NCBI GenBank assembly: GCA_044360285.1
Contig: JBIKKP010000001.1
Coordinates: 16,188 to 80,187 of the forward strand
Origin: UBA2645 sp044360285
Lineage (GTDB): Bacteria; Pseudomonadota; Alphaproteobacteria; Rickettsiales; UBA1997
Direction: 5' to 3'
DNA length: 64,000 nucleotides
Part shown: positions 24,373 through 33,650 of the stretch, one piece after another
Layout of the letters: every line of letters begins with the position of its first letter
Numbering within the stretch: position 1 is the stretch's first letter
The notes under the pieces: model-generated
Seen by the model: the letters and a program-made list of their open reading frames with translations, nothing else
Databases searched by the model: none
What the model was told of the DNA's origin: nothing
Program-made: the position numbers and the translations under genes

Positions 24373-26873
24373 ACTGCCACCGCATTGCCACTAGGCGAAG
24401 CCAGCAGAGTAGCTTGAGCCGAACCGCCGCCTGTAGATATTGTAGCTGGAGATAGATTTGGATTTGATCCTGGTGCGACTTCTCCTCTTCTGGCTCGAGC
24501 TTTTCTGTAGCAAACAATTCCCACAACAGCGGCTACGGCAGCCGCTCCCACAGCAGAAAGAACTGCAATCAAAGTTGTATTAGTGGAAGACCCTTCTGCA
24601 GTGTCAGGCGCAGGTGAAGCTTCTGTGGTTGGAGTTGGAGTCGGCCGCAAAACCACGGGCTCAATTCTTGCTCCATCAACAATAACGTCGTTAGTTTTGC
24701 CCCCAAAAACCACCACGCTGCCCGCTATTTCTGGCTTACCGCCCGCTACCGAGTCACGATACAAAACAAGAACGGTTCCATCACCTGCAACCGCGGCCAT
24801 TTCTGGGTCGCAAGGAAAATCAAAACATGTTCCAACTGCACTTGCCACGTCGATTGCTGCATATTTTACACCAGCGGGAAGGCTTGCTGTGTCTAGCTTC
24901 ACACTGTTAGCAAAATTTTCATCCCCCGCACTTAAGCGAGAAAAACCAATTGCCGATGTTGCGTTAAATTCACGATCACTTGGAACGTAATCTGGATTTG
25001 GACCAAACACCAATCGCATCATTTTGTGGTCTTGCGGCCCTGGATCAAGCGGGGTTTGAAGAGTTGCAACTTTGCTGTTATTACCAAGCGGCACCATGAC
25101 ATCCAAGGCGTTTGGGTAACACATGATTGAAACTAGCGGTGAACATTTTTGCGCTGGAATTTCTTGTTCAAATGGGTGAAAGGCTCCGATGCCGTGTCCA
25201 ACTTCATGTATTGTAGTTGACGGATCTTTAATTGAGCGCGATCCAATCGAAATAAAATTCTCTCTTTCGACCAACCCGTAAAAAGCGTCAAGGCCCGTAT
25301 CAACAGCAACACTCGATTGGCAAAATGTTAGCCTGTAATCAAAAGGCTGTAAGCCGTCATCCACAACAAATCGTGCGTTATGGCGGGCGTAATGTTGATT
25401 GAGAATTAAGGTGAGATTTTGCGCATCAGAAAGTGCAACCGGCTCGTGCCTTAGACCATTACCGAAAACTTCATTACAGCGAGCTAAAACATCAGCAAAA
25501 CTTCCATTCACTGCACTTCCGGCAATTGCAATTGTTGTCACAGTGCCGTCATTGAGAGGATTTATTAGATTTCCGCGCAGCATTGATCCAACAAAATCAC
25601 CAGCTTGCGCAACAACAGTTTCGGCGCCAATCGGCGCAGTAATTGTGAATTCATCGCCAAATGCCGGGCCCATGGGGGTGCGTGGCTGATAGGTTGCGCC
25701 ACTTAGGTCTAAATTTTGTCCGCCGAATCCGTTGTAATTAACAATTTTAACTCTGGCAAAACTTGTGCCCGCGTAATCGACCAAATAATTATCCGTTACA
25801 TCAAAGAGAGTTGCGCCATCTAGTTTAACATTTCGAAATGATGTAGGACGAAGACCATCTAGACGCGCCTGCAGCTGAGCAATTGCGCTCTGCGCCCTTA
25901 AATATTCTGCACTGCCCGGAGTCGCATGATGCAAAGTTTCGCGATCCATTGCTGAAATTGATCGACCAATAAAACCAACATCATCACCAAGAACCAAACG
26001 GGTTTGTGTGGTGTTTGACATGTCTGCGCCACTCAGATCACAACCATCCAAAGTCAGATCAGTTGTATTGCCGAAGCGACAACCAGAAAAATTGCTGTCG
26101 CGGAAATAGAGATCATCCATGTTGAAAACTTGTGGGAAGTTTGTTCCAGAAACATCCAAGCCCGAGATCACATCGCGCATATCGGGAAACGAACCCGGGT
26201 AACCAAAATCCGTTAGCACGCCTTGAATTTGTAGGTCGGCAAGGTCACTAAGATCAACAATTTCGCCAGCGGGAGTTTCCTTTCTTTTTTGCTCAACTGC
26301 AGCTTGGAATTCGTTAGCCGTAACTATTCTTAATTCTCTGACAGCGCTTGGCACAAGGCTTCGCGCTGATTTTACTTTTTCTTTTCGCGGCAAAATTTTC
26401 GAAGAATCTTTGCTTGAAACTGCTTTGGAATCATCTCGGCTTGCTGCGGCAAGGCTTGTATCCGCCGGAACATAAGCAACAGCGTGAGAATTTCCCGCCA
26501 CAAGAAAAGCATCACTACGAGTTTGCAGGGCATAAGGATTGTGAGCAGGCGTTGCGTCGCCACCAACAAACAATCCAGGTCTTGGTGGTGGCGTGTGAGT
26601 AACTATTGGCGCCAATAATTGCACTGCGGCATCTAGAGCCAGGCCTCTGGCGGATTTTGGAAGGACAATTTCCCTTTGCCCATCTTGTTGAATTCCCCCC
26701 AGTTCCGGCATTACAAAACCTTCGGGAGGATCCACGTTTGGCAGCCCTGCAGGTGGCTTTGGCGGCGCTGCTCTTCTGAGTAAAGAGTTAAGCAAATTTT
26801 GCGTTTTCTTAGCTTCATCTGCCGCGACTCTTGCATTGTGAAGCTCGGAGCGAATTTTGCGATCGTTCGACAT
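24369..26873 (-). CDS. large metzincin-type metalloprotease with pentapeptide-like repeats and C-terminal membrane anchor
   Basis: 834 residues, not a known named protein. HEVGHGIGAFH at 556-566 fits the metzincin zinc site HEXXHXXGXXH, and SIMCY at 582-586 is the expected Met-turn. About 235-300 has pentapeptide-like repeats (LDVSGTNF, DSNFSGCRF, DGCDLSGADMSNT) with more such motifs to about 390. Around 735-765 lies a Pro/Thr/Ser stalk, then one membrane helix (about 768-792) followed by CYRKARARR and a ~40-residue tail. The N-terminus is charged and has no signal peptide. The ATG directly follows the hemA stop (TAAATG). Substrate and export route are unknown. Confidence 0.8.
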   Translation of the reverse strand: MSNDRKIRSELHNARVAADEAKKTQNLLNSLLRRAAPPKPPAGLPNVDPPEGFVMPELGGIQQDGQREIVLPKSARGLALDAAVQLLAPIVTHTPPPRPGLFVGGDATPAHNPYALQTRSDAFLVAGNSHAVAYVPADTSLAAASRDDSKAVSSKDSSKILPRKEKVKSARSLVPSAVRELRIVTANEFQAAVEQKRKETPAGEIVDLSDLADLQIQGVLTDFGYPGSFPDMRDVISGLDVSGTNFPQVFNMDDLYFRDSNFSGCRFGNTTDLTLDGCDLSGADMSNTTQTRLVLGDDVGFIGRSISAMDRETLHHATPGSAEYLRAQSAIAQLQARLDGLRPTSFRNVKLDGATLFDVTDNYLVDYAGTSFARVKIVNYNGFGGQNLDLSGATYQPRTPMGPAFGDEFTITAPIGAETVVAQAGDFVGSMLRGNLINPLNDGTVTTIAIAGSAVNGSFADVLARCNEVFGNGLRHEPVALSDAQNLTLILNQHYARHNARFVVDDGLQPFDYRLTFCQSSVAVDTGLDAFYGLVERENFISIGSRSIKDPSTTIHEVGHGIGAFHPFEQEIPAQKCSPLVSIMCYPNALDVMVPLGNNSKVATLQTPLDPGPQDHKMMRLVFGPNPDYVPSDREFNATSAIGFSRLSAGDENFANSVKLDTASLPAGVKYAAIDVASAVGTCFDFPCDPEMAAVAGDGTVLVLYRDSVAGGKPEIAGSVVVFGGKTNDVIVDGARIEPVVLRPTPTPTTEASPAPDTAEGSSTNTTLIAVLSAVGAAAVAAVVGIVCYRKARARRGEVAPGSNPNLSPATISTGGGSAQATLLASPSGNAVAV

Positions 26874-28049
26874 TTACGAAAAAATTTGAGTTAAAGCAGT
26901 GACCAAATCTTCAATCATTTTTTTACTGTGCAGCGGTGTGACTGTAATACGCAAGCGTTCATCGCCTTTGGCAACTGTAGGATAATTTATGTGCTGAACA
27001 TAAATTCCAAATTCATCAAGCAAACGCTTCGAAGCCGCTTTGGCCTTGGCTGCATCGCCAATTGCAATTGAGATAATATGCGACTCATTTTGCAAAAAGT
27101 TGATGCTGCTTTGACGCAATAAATTTTTTACCAGCGCAACATTTTCATGCATTTTTTTTCGTTCCGCGTCGCTATTTTGTAGGTGCGAAAGATTCGCCGA
27201 AATCGCTGCGGCAATTGCTGGTGGAAGTGCTGTTGAAAAAATAAATCCCGCCGCAGTTAAACGAATTGCATCAATAATTTCGCGCCCTCCGGCGATATAG
27301 CCACCAATCACACCAAAAGCTTTGGCGAAGGTTCCTTGCAAAATATCAATGTCTTTTTCGAGGTCCAGCTGTTGGCACAAACCAGCTCCTGTCTTGCCGT
27401 AAAGACCAACTGAGTGAACTTCGTCAACATAAGTCAGCGCGCCAAATTCTTTGGCCAAAGCAATGATTTCTGCAATTTTGCCAAAGTCGCCATCCATTGA
27501 ATAGACTGACTCGAAGATGATTATTTTTGGCTGCGATTTTGGATATTGCGCCAGTTTTTGACGCAAATCTTCCATGTCGTTGTGAAGAAAAACATGCTTT
27601 GAAGCGCGGCTGTTCCTGATACCAGAAATTATTGAGGCGTGATTTTTTGCGTCAGAAAAAATTACTAAATCTGGAATAATTTGTGCCAGCGCTTGGATTG
27701 TTGCGTCATTAGCAACATAGCCAGAGGTAAAAGTCAGCGCCATTTCGCGGCCGTGAAAAGCAGCTACTTGTTTTTCAAGCTCAACAACAGAGTGATTATT
27801 TCCCGAAATGTTGCGAGTGCCGCCCGCACCTACTCCAAAGCAATCTAGGGCGTTTTTGGCGGCAGAAATTGCCGCACTGTTTTGACCCATTCCAAGATAA
27901 TCATTCGAGCACCAAACAATAACTTTTTCGCCAGTTGCGTGATTGACAGCATAAGGAAAATCAAGGCACAAGCGCGAAATATCAACAAATTCGCGGTAGC
28001 GATTTTCTGCTTTTAGTTTCTCAATTTGCTTAACGAAGTGTGAAATCAT
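26874..28049 (-). CDS. hemA: 5-aminolevulinate synthase
   Basis: PLP enzyme that condenses glycine and succinyl-CoA, the alphaproteobacterial (Shemin) entry to haem. 391 residues. Motifs VIVWCSNDYLGMGQ, GTRNISGNNHSVVELE, YVDEVHSVGLYG and the PLP lysine in GTFAKAFGVIGGYIAG are all present. It lies 6 bp after the EamA transporter gene and is immediately followed by the metalloprotease. Confidence 0.97.
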   Translation of the reverse strand: MISHFVKQIEKLKAENRYREFVDISRLCLDFPYAVNHATGEKVIVWCSNDYLGMGQNSAAISAAKNALDCFGVGAGGTRNISGNNHSVVELEKQVAAFHGREMALTFTSGYVANDATIQALAQIIPDLVIFSDAKNHASIISGIRNSRASKHVFLHNDMEDLRQKLAQYPKSQPKIIIFESVYSMDGDFGKIAEIIALAKEFGALTYVDEVHSVGLYGKTGAGLCQQLDLEKDIDILQGTFAKAFGVIGGYIAGGREIIDAIRLTAAGFIFSTALPPAIAAAISANLSHLQNSDAERKKMHENVALVKNLLRQSSINFLQNESHIISIAIGDAAKAKAASKRLLDEFGIYVQHINYPTVAKGDERLRITVTPLHSKKMIEDLVTALTQIFS

Positions 28050-28055
28050 CTTTGG

Positions 28056-28949
28056 TTAGAAGTCAACGGGCTCTTGGCTTCGTTGCGGTTTTTTTCGTTT
28101 TGGCATTGCCAAAATTGTTCCAGACAAAATCACCAGTGAGCCAATAATTACCCAGAAATCGATTATTTCTTGGAAGAAAAAATACGAAATTATTGCAGTA
28201 AAAATAAGCCGCGTGAAGTCAAATGGCTGAACGGTCGAAAGGTCAGCTTTGGCATAGGAATTTGAAATGCAAATATGAGTTAAATTTGACACCAAACCCA
28301 GAGCCATGAAGTAAATCAGGCTCTCAAAATTAATTGGTTTAAGATGTGGAAAGGCGATAGGAATTGAGACCAACAGCATCACCAGCGACATGTAAGCAAC
28401 GATGGTATGCGGTTTTTCGGTCTTGGTCATCGACTTGATAAGAAAGTTAGAAATCGTCCACAAAATCACCGAAGCAAAACAATAAAAATAAGCAAAATGA
28501 AATTCGCGAAAGCCCGGGCGCAGAATTATTAGGATGCCAACGAAGCCAATTGCACAGGCGCTCCAACTGTGTTTTCTGGTTTTTTCTTTGAGAAAAATTA
28601 CCGCCAAAACCGTGGTAATAATTGGAATAACAAAACTGATTGAAACCGCTTCCGCCAAGGGAATTATGGCAATTGCCTGAAACCAAAACATCATTGAGAA
28701 CAAGCCATTGACGCCGCGGGCAATATGCATTTTAAGTCTCTTGGTTCTAAGGACGGTTTGATAATCTCTGACAATTTGTGGCAGAAAAAAAACTAGGCCA
28801 AAAAAATTGCGCACCATCACGATAAAAAAAACGTGAAAATCTTGCGACAAATGGCGCACCAGCGAAATCAAAATTGAAGCAAAAAAACACGAGCAAATCG
28901 CATAAAAAATTCCCTGACCATCACTTGAAAGTCGGTGAATAAATTTCAT
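28056..28949 (-). CDS. EamA/DMT-family transporter
   Basis: 297 residues with about ten membrane helices in two EamA repeats, e.g. VARGVNGLFSMMFWFQAI-like and IPLAEAVSISFVIPIITTVLAVIFLKE in the first half. This is the drug/metabolite transporter superfamily; many rickettsial relatives carry S-adenosylmethionine or amino acids. The substrate is not readable. Its ATG overlaps the pif1 TGA by 4 bp. Confidence 0.88.
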   Translation of the reverse strand: MKFIHRLSSDGQGIFYAICSCFFASILISLVRHLSQDFHVFFIVMVRNFFGLVFFLPQIVRDYQTVLRTKRLKMHIARGVNGLFSMMFWFQAIAIIPLAEAVSISFVIPIITTVLAVIFLKEKTRKHSWSACAIGFVGILIILRPGFREFHFAYFYCFASVILWTISNFLIKSMTKTEKPHTIVAYMSLVMLLVSIPIAFPHLKPINFESLIYFMALGLVSNLTHICISNSYAKADLSTVQPFDFTRLIFTAIISYFFFQEIIDFWVIIGSLVILSGTILAMPKRKKPQRSQEPVDF

Positions 28950-30214
28950 TTCAAACCCTCATAGAAGCGCGCAGCATCTTGGTGGCAAGTGATTCGATCA
29001 AAGTTGATTGATTCGATAAAAACTCCCTCCAAAGAGCGTGCACGCGACAAAGCAACGTAGGCTTGGCCAGGACTAAAAACGTCAGACAAGTCGCAAGAAA
29101 TTTTGTCCAAAGTAAGCCCCTGCGCTTTGTGAATTGTCATCGCCCACGCTAAAATCAGCGGCACTTGATTGAGACCAGCATCAACGACAAGTGCTTTTTT
29201 TTCTTCGTCAAAGCGCTCTAGCAGCCATTCTTCAGAAGTTATGGTTAAAATTTTGCCATTAGCAAATTCAACAATTGGATAATTTTTTTTCGGTGAAAAT
29301 TCGCGAACAACGCCAAGCGAACCATTGATAATTCCTTCTTTTTGGTAGGTGTTTTTTATCATCATCACCTGCGATCCAACCTTTAACCTCAAGGCTTGAG
29401 AGGCTAAGCAATTTTTTTTGAGAAACTCAATTTTCATCTCATCGCCAAAATATTTCGCCTCAAAAACAACTTCACTGCGCGGGATTTTTTTAAGCTCAAC
29501 TTCATTAATTTTTTCGACCTTGAAATTATGCGTCGTCAAAACTGTTGGCTTAATTACTGAGTTTTTATCTTCGGCTCTAACCCTTGATTCCAGAGCTTCG
29601 CGGTCACTTTTATCTAAATAACCGAAACGTAAATTATTCAGAATTTTTATGAATTTTTGATCAGTTTGGCGGAAGGTTTCTTGCAGGTCGAAAACCTTTA
29701 AATCTAAGGCGCGCCAACTTGGCGAGTTAAAACAAAAACTAAATTGCCCTGATTTTGCGACGGGAGGAAGTTGCAAGAAATCACCAAAAAGCATGATTTG
29801 CAGGCCGCCGAAGGGTTTATTATTTTCCCTCACACCACGCAAAACTAAATCCAAAATCTCAAAAATTTCCGCAGAAATCATTGAAATTTCATCAATTGCC
29901 AAAGCCCGCGCTTGCTTGATGCGCCGGCGAATTTTGCTGAATTTTTTGCTGAAAATATTTTTGACAATTTCCTCAATTGGCAAATTTGCCAAACCAATTC
30001 CCGCCCAAGAGTGAATAGTGGCGCCGCCAATGTTAACGGCTGCAACGCCGGTGCTGGCGGTAATTTCTAGGCCAGAATTTGCGTAATTTCTTTTGAGAAA
30101 ATTTAAGAGATAAGATTTGCCGCTGCCCGCGCCACCTGTCACCAAAAGGCTTTTACCATCTTCAAATGCGCTTATGACTTCTTGTTGCTTGGAAGAAAGA
30201 GAGGAGAGTTCCAC
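28946..30214 (-). CDS. PIF1-like ATP-dependent DNA helicase
   Basis: 422 residues. Walker A VTGGAGSGKSYLL (near 26-38), Walker B ALAIDEISMIS (near 109-119), FGDFLQLPPV (near 147-156) and the C-terminal AMTIHKAQGLTLDKI ... GQAYVALSRARSLEGV motifs define a superfamily 1 PIF1-type helicase. The family unwinds 5'-3', including G-quadruplex and stalled-fork substrates. It heads the run pif1-eamA-hemA-protease and is separated from the DsbA-like gene by a terminator. Confidence 0.9.
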   Translation of the reverse strand: MELSSLSSKQQEVISAFEDGKSLLVTGGAGSGKSYLLNFLKRNYANSGLEITASTGVAAVNIGGATIHSWAGIGLANLPIEEIVKNIFSKKFSKIRRRIKQARALAIDEISMISAEIFEILDLVLRGVRENNKPFGGLQIMLFGDFLQLPPVAKSGQFSFCFNSPSWRALDLKVFDLQETFRQTDQKFIKILNNLRFGYLDKSDREALESRVRAEDKNSVIKPTVLTTHNFKVEKINEVELKKIPRSEVVFEAKYFGDEMKIEFLKKNCLASQALRLKVGSQVMMIKNTYQKEGIINGSLGVVREFSPKKNYPIVEFANGKILTITSEEWLLERFDEEKKALVVDAGLNQVPLILAWAMTIHKAQGLTLDKISCDLSDVFSPGQAYVALSRARSLEGVFIESINFDRITCHQDAARFYEGLK

Positions 30215-30224
30215 ATCAAAATAA

Positions 30225-30262
30225 AAAGCTCGGCGACTTTTAAGAATAAAGGCGCCGAGCTT
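30225..30262 (-). terminator. rho-independent terminator after the DsbA-like gene
   Basis: On the minus strand AAGCTCGGCG (30253-30262) pairs with CGCCGAGCTT (30226-30235 region) and is followed by TTTATTTT. It isolates the DsbA-like gene from pif1. Confidence 0.88.
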
Positions 30263-30273
30263 GTTTTAAAAAA

Positions 30274-31137
30274 TTACTTTTTTCTGATTGCCGCAATTTT
30301 TTGCTTGAAATCAGAAAGTTCTACTGCGCCTGGAATCAGCTCTTCGCCGATAACGAAGCCAGGAGTGCCATTAACGCCAATTTCAGAACCAAGTTTTTGG
30401 TTTTCTTGGATGATTGAAGCGATTTTGTCTTTTTGTTTTACCAAAGCTTCTTCAACCTTAGAAACATTGATTCCAACCGATTTAACAACTTTCAGGGCGC
30501 CTTCTTTGCCTTTCTCGTTAGATTTCATCATGGCGTCGTGGAACTTTTTGTAAGAGCCTGGCTCAACCAAATGTACCGCCAAAGCAACTGATGAAGCTTC
30601 AATAGAAGTTTGGCCAAAAATTGGGAATTCTCTGAAGATGAGGCGAACTTTTTTGTCAGAATTCAAAAGCTGCTCAATTGTTGCTTGGGCTTTTTTGCAA
30701 TAGCCGCAAGAATAATCGAAGAACTCTACGATAGTCACATCATAGCCAGATGGCGCAAATTGTGGAGAATTTTTGTCGTTAAAAAGTTCGGATTTTTTTG
30801 CACTGATATTTTTTTGCGCATCTTTCGTTCTTTTTTCCATCTCTTCTTTCTGCATGTTATTTACAGACTCGATGATGGCTTTTGGATTGGCAGCAATCCA
30901 TTTGGCGATTACTTCCTCAACATCACCAACGTCAGAAACATCTTCGTCTGCATCAAGGCCACTTGACTTAACTTCCAGTTCTTTTGGCTCAGCACTTGCT
31001 GAATCTTTTTCATCAGAAGTGGAATTCATTTTGCCGAAAGTGTAGGCGCCAGAAACTGCAAGAAGGATTGCGATTGTAAGGATGGTTGGCTTAAGCACAG
31101 AAGACTTAAGCGGCACTTTTTTTCTGTGGAACGGCAT
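30274..31137 (-). CDS. DsbA-family thiol:disulfide oxidoreductase
   Basis: 287 residues. A basic N-terminus and one membrane segment (TILTIAILLAVSGAYTFG, about 18-35) anchor a periplasmic thioredoxin-fold domain with active site FFDYSCGYCKKAQ near 138-150 and cis-Pro loop VNGTPGFVIGEELIPG near 254-269. This is the DsbA/DSBA-like (Com1-type) family found in Rickettsiales, which oxidises exported proteins. dsbB at 51035 is the likely partner that reoxidises it. Confidence 0.9.
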   Translation of the reverse strand: MPFHRKKVPLKSSVLKPTILTIAILLAVSGAYTFGKMNSTSDEKDSASAEPKELEVKSSGLDADEDVSDVGDVEEVIAKWIAANPKAIIESVNNMQKEEMEKRTKDAQKNISAKKSELFNDKNSPQFAPSGYDVTIVEFFDYSCGYCKKAQATIEQLLNSDKKVRLIFREFPIFGQTSIEASSVALAVHLVEPGSYKKFHDAMMKSNEKGKEGALKVVKSVGINVSKVEEALVKQKDKIASIIQENQKLGSEIGVNGTPGFVIGEELIPGAVELSDFKQKIAAIRKK

Positions 31138-31233
31138 GAGATTTTTAGTTAAATTTGAAAGGAGTCTTTTAAAAAGATGGTAGAAATTTCGTTACTCAAC
31201 TTTTTCTAAGAAAGCGATATTGGCAAGCAAAAA

Positions 31234-31854
31234 ATGCCGGATTTTTCACTCGAAAAAACTTACCAAAATTTAATAATTTGTGGAATTGATGAAGCTGGTC
31301 GTGGACCGCTTGCAGGTCCAGTAGTAGCTGCTTGCGCCATTTTAGATCAAAGTGATTTTCCTGAAGAAATTGACGATTCAAAAAAATTATCAAAAAATTT
31401 GCGCAAAGAAATTTTTGCCAAACTCAAGGAAAAATCGATGTTTGGAATTGGCGTCGTTGACGAAAAAATTATTGATGAAATAAACATCCTCCAAGCCACC
31501 AAAATGGCTATGCGGCTTGCTTTTGAAGATCTGCAAAAAAAATATAAAATTACGCCTAAAGTAATTTTAGTTGATGGAAATTTTGCACCATTTGCACAAG
31601 AAAATTTACAAATTTTACCAATAATTAAAGGAGATCAGAAAAGCCTGTCTATTGCTGCTGCATCTATCTTGGCAAAAGAAACGCGCGATGAAATTATGAA
31701 CAAAATTCATAAAAATTTTCCGCAATTTGGTTTCAATAAACACGCAGGTTATCCAACAAAATTTCACGTTGAACAAATTCAAAAATTTGGTATTTGTCTT
31801 CATCATCGAAAGTCTTTCGAGCCAATAAAATCAATGCTTTATGCTAGTAATTAA
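31234..31854 (+). CDS. rnhB: ribonuclease HII
   Basis: Removes ribonucleotides and RNA primers from DNA. 206 residues; IICGIDEAGRGPLAGPVVAACAIL has the first catalytic Asp-Glu, and VILVDGN and KGDQKSLSIAAASILAKETRD carry the rest. It overlaps tsaC by 14 bp, so the two are probably coupled. Confidence 0.97.
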   Translation: MPDFSLEKTYQNLIICGIDEAGRGPLAGPVVAACAILDQSDFPEEIDDSKKLSKNLRKEIFAKLKEKSMFGIGVVDEKIIDEINILQATKMAMRLAFEDLQKKYKITPKVILVDGNFAPFAQENLQILPIIKGDQKSLSIAAASILAKETRDEIMNKIHKNFPQFGFNKHAGYPTKFHVEQIQKFGICLHHRKSFEPIKSMLYASN

Positions 31855-32470
31855 CCAAAACGATCCAAGCGCAATTGAGCTAGCTTGCAAATTTTTGCGC
31901 GAAGGAAAAGTAATTTCTTTTGCAACTGATACGGTTTATGGAGTTGGTGTTGATGCCAGCAATTTCAAGGCCATACAGCGTTTGTATGAAATCAAAAATC
32001 GTGAAGCAAAAAAACCAATTGCGATTTTTGTTAAAAATTTAACGGCGGCAAAAAAGATTTTTTTCTTCGGCGATTTGGCGCAAAAAATTGCGGAGAAATT
32101 TTTGCCAGGAAGTTTGACTCTTGTCTTAAAAACTCTGCCGCAAGGCTTGTCCTGCCTTGCTTCAAACCTCAATCAAAATTCTGATAATTTTTTAGGCTTT
32201 CGTATTGTGCGTCATGATTTTGTTGAAAAATTATTGGAAAATTTTGACAGAAATCTTGCTGTCACCAGCGCAAATTTAAGCGGAGAGCCTGCGGCCGTTG
32301 ATGCTGAAATGATTAAAAATTATTTCCAAAATTCAGAAATTGACCTGCTCATTGATGGTGGAAAAACAAAAACAGGAGTTGCTTCAACTGTCGTTAAAAT
32401 TGACAACGAGACTGCAACCGTTCTGCGCCAAGGCGCCATAGACTTAACATCTTTTTTAAAAGACGCATGA
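31841..32470 (+). CDS. tsaC: threonylcarbamoyl-AMP synthase (Sua5/YrdC type)
   Basis: Makes threonylcarbamoyl-AMP for t6A37 of ANN-reading tRNAs. 209 residues; GKVISFATDTVYGVGVDA, REAKKPIAIFV, PGSLTLVLK, FRIVRHDFVEKLL and VTSANLSGEPA are the YrdC motifs. The Sua5 C-terminal domain is absent, so this is the short TsaC form. tsaB at 48628 belongs to the same pathway. Confidence 0.94.
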   Translation: MLVINQNDPSAIELACKFLREGKVISFATDTVYGVGVDASNFKAIQRLYEIKNREAKKPIAIFVKNLTAAKKIFFFGDLAQKIAEKFLPGSLTLVLKTLPQGLSCLASNLNQNSDNFLGFRIVRHDFVEKLLENFDRNLAVTSANLSGEPAAVDAEMIKNYFQNSEIDLLIDGGKTKTGVASTVVKIDNETATVLRQGAIDLTSFLKDA

Positions 32471-33057
32471 ACATCATGGAAATTTTGCGCAACCCAATTG
32501 TAAAAACTGTTGGAATCGCTGCCATTCTTTACTTCGCGCTCTTCTACAACAAAGAAAACCCTGAATCGCTGGGCAACCGTTTATCGCCAAAAAATATCAA
32601 AGAAGGTCTTGGCGAAGTGACAAAAAAAGCACAATTTATTGCTGGCGGCATCAGCACTGCGAACGAGCAAGCTAAAGAAATGGAAAAGCTAAGAAGTAAA
32701 AAATTTCAAGATGCCGCATCCGATTATAAAGACATTAAAACAGGCGAAGGAGAGGCAATTTCTTGCGGCGATTACGCCTTAATTTCTTACAAAATCTTCA
32801 ATTCGCAAAATCAAGAATTAGCCAAACAACCAAGTCAGCCAATTTCAATTGGGACGCAACAAAATCTGCTGCTTGAAAGAAACATTATCGGCATGAAACG
32901 AGGTGGGACAAGGGTTATTACCGTCACACAAAATCCCAATATCACTGATCCAATGTTAAAATCTCAGATCGAACAAAGCGGAGGGCGCATGATTTTTGAA
33001 GTGACGCTTGAAAATTTTGACGCTCTTCCAAACAACAAAAACTCTTCCTGCAAATGA
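32467..33057 (+). CDS. membrane-anchored FKBP-type peptidyl-prolyl isomerase-like protein
   Basis: 196 residues. An N-terminal membrane helix (IVKTVGIAAILYFALFY, about 9-25) and a linker lead to an FKBP-like domain: GDYALISYKIFNSQNQEL, QPISIGTQQNLLLERNIIGMKRGGTRVITV and GRMIFEVTLENF. The Asp/Tyr active-site residues of classic FKBPs are not all obvious, so activity is uncertain. A second ATG at 32476 is possible. The 4-bp overlaps on both sides tie it to tsaC and yciB. Confidence 0.75.
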   Translation: MNIMEILRNPIVKTVGIAAILYFALFYNKENPESLGNRLSPKNIKEGLGEVTKKAQFIAGGISTANEQAKEMEKLRSKKFQDAASDYKDIKTGEGEAISCGDYALISYKIFNSQNQELAKQPSQPISIGTQQNLLLERNIIGMKRGGTRVITVTQNPNITDPMLKSQIEQSGGRMIFEVTLENFDALPNNKNSSCK

Positions 33058-33623
33058 CCAAAAAATCTGACGATTCTGCGATAAAATTTTTGTGCGATTT
33101 TCTGCCACTGGCCGTTTTTTTTGCAACTTACAAACTTTCTGAAAGCCCTAGGCCACTAGTTGCAGCAACAATTTTGATGCTCATTACAACTTTTTTCTGC
33201 CTGTCGATTTCTTACATTTTTACCAAAAAAATTCCTGCTGTTGCACTTTTCTCTGCGGCGATTCTTGGCATATTTGGCAGCCTCACCATCATTCTTGAAA
33301 ATGAGATCTTCATCAAAATCAAACCAACCATCATCAACTTGCTACTTGCGGCAATTTTGCTTTACGGATTTTTTAGTAAAAAACCCCTTATCTCTTATCT
33401 TTTTGGCGAGAAAGTAAAAATGAGTAATCGCGCTTGGCTTACTCTCTCAAAGCGTTGGGCAATTTTCTTTATATTTTTGGCGCTGCTTAATGAAGTCATC
33501 TGGCGCAATTTTTCAACCGATTTTTGGGTACAGTTTAAAGTCTTTGGCATGATGCCGCTTTCGCTGCTTTTCACAATTTCACAAACACCATTTATGATGA
33601 GAGAGATGGAGAAAACGACCTAA
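33054..33623 (+). CDS. yciB: inner membrane septation protein YciB/IspZ family
   Basis: 189 residues, about six membrane helices. FLCDFLPLAVFFATYKL at the N-terminus, KPTIINLLLAAILLYG, and LSKRWAIFFIFLALLNEVIWRNFSTDFWVQFKVFGMMPLSLLF are the conserved segments of the intracellular septation protein A family. It ends the rnhB-tsaC-fkbp-yciB operon. Confidence 0.92.
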   Translation: MTKKSDDSAIKFLCDFLPLAVFFATYKLSESPRPLVAATILMLITTFFCLSISYIFTKKIPAVALFSAAILGIFGSLTIILENEIFIKIKPTIINLLLAAILLYGFFSKKPLISYLFGEKVKMSNRAWLTLSKRWAIFFIFLALLNEVIWRNFSTDFWVQFKVFGMMPLSLLFTISQTPFMMREMEKTT

Positions 33624-33650
33624 GCGGCTGTTTTTGGCCCTGCCACAGAG

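Noticed and set aside
24583..24990. Plus-strand frame opposite the metalloprotease
   Set aside because: Low-complexity shadow; the minus frame spans 834 codons with a catalytic motif.
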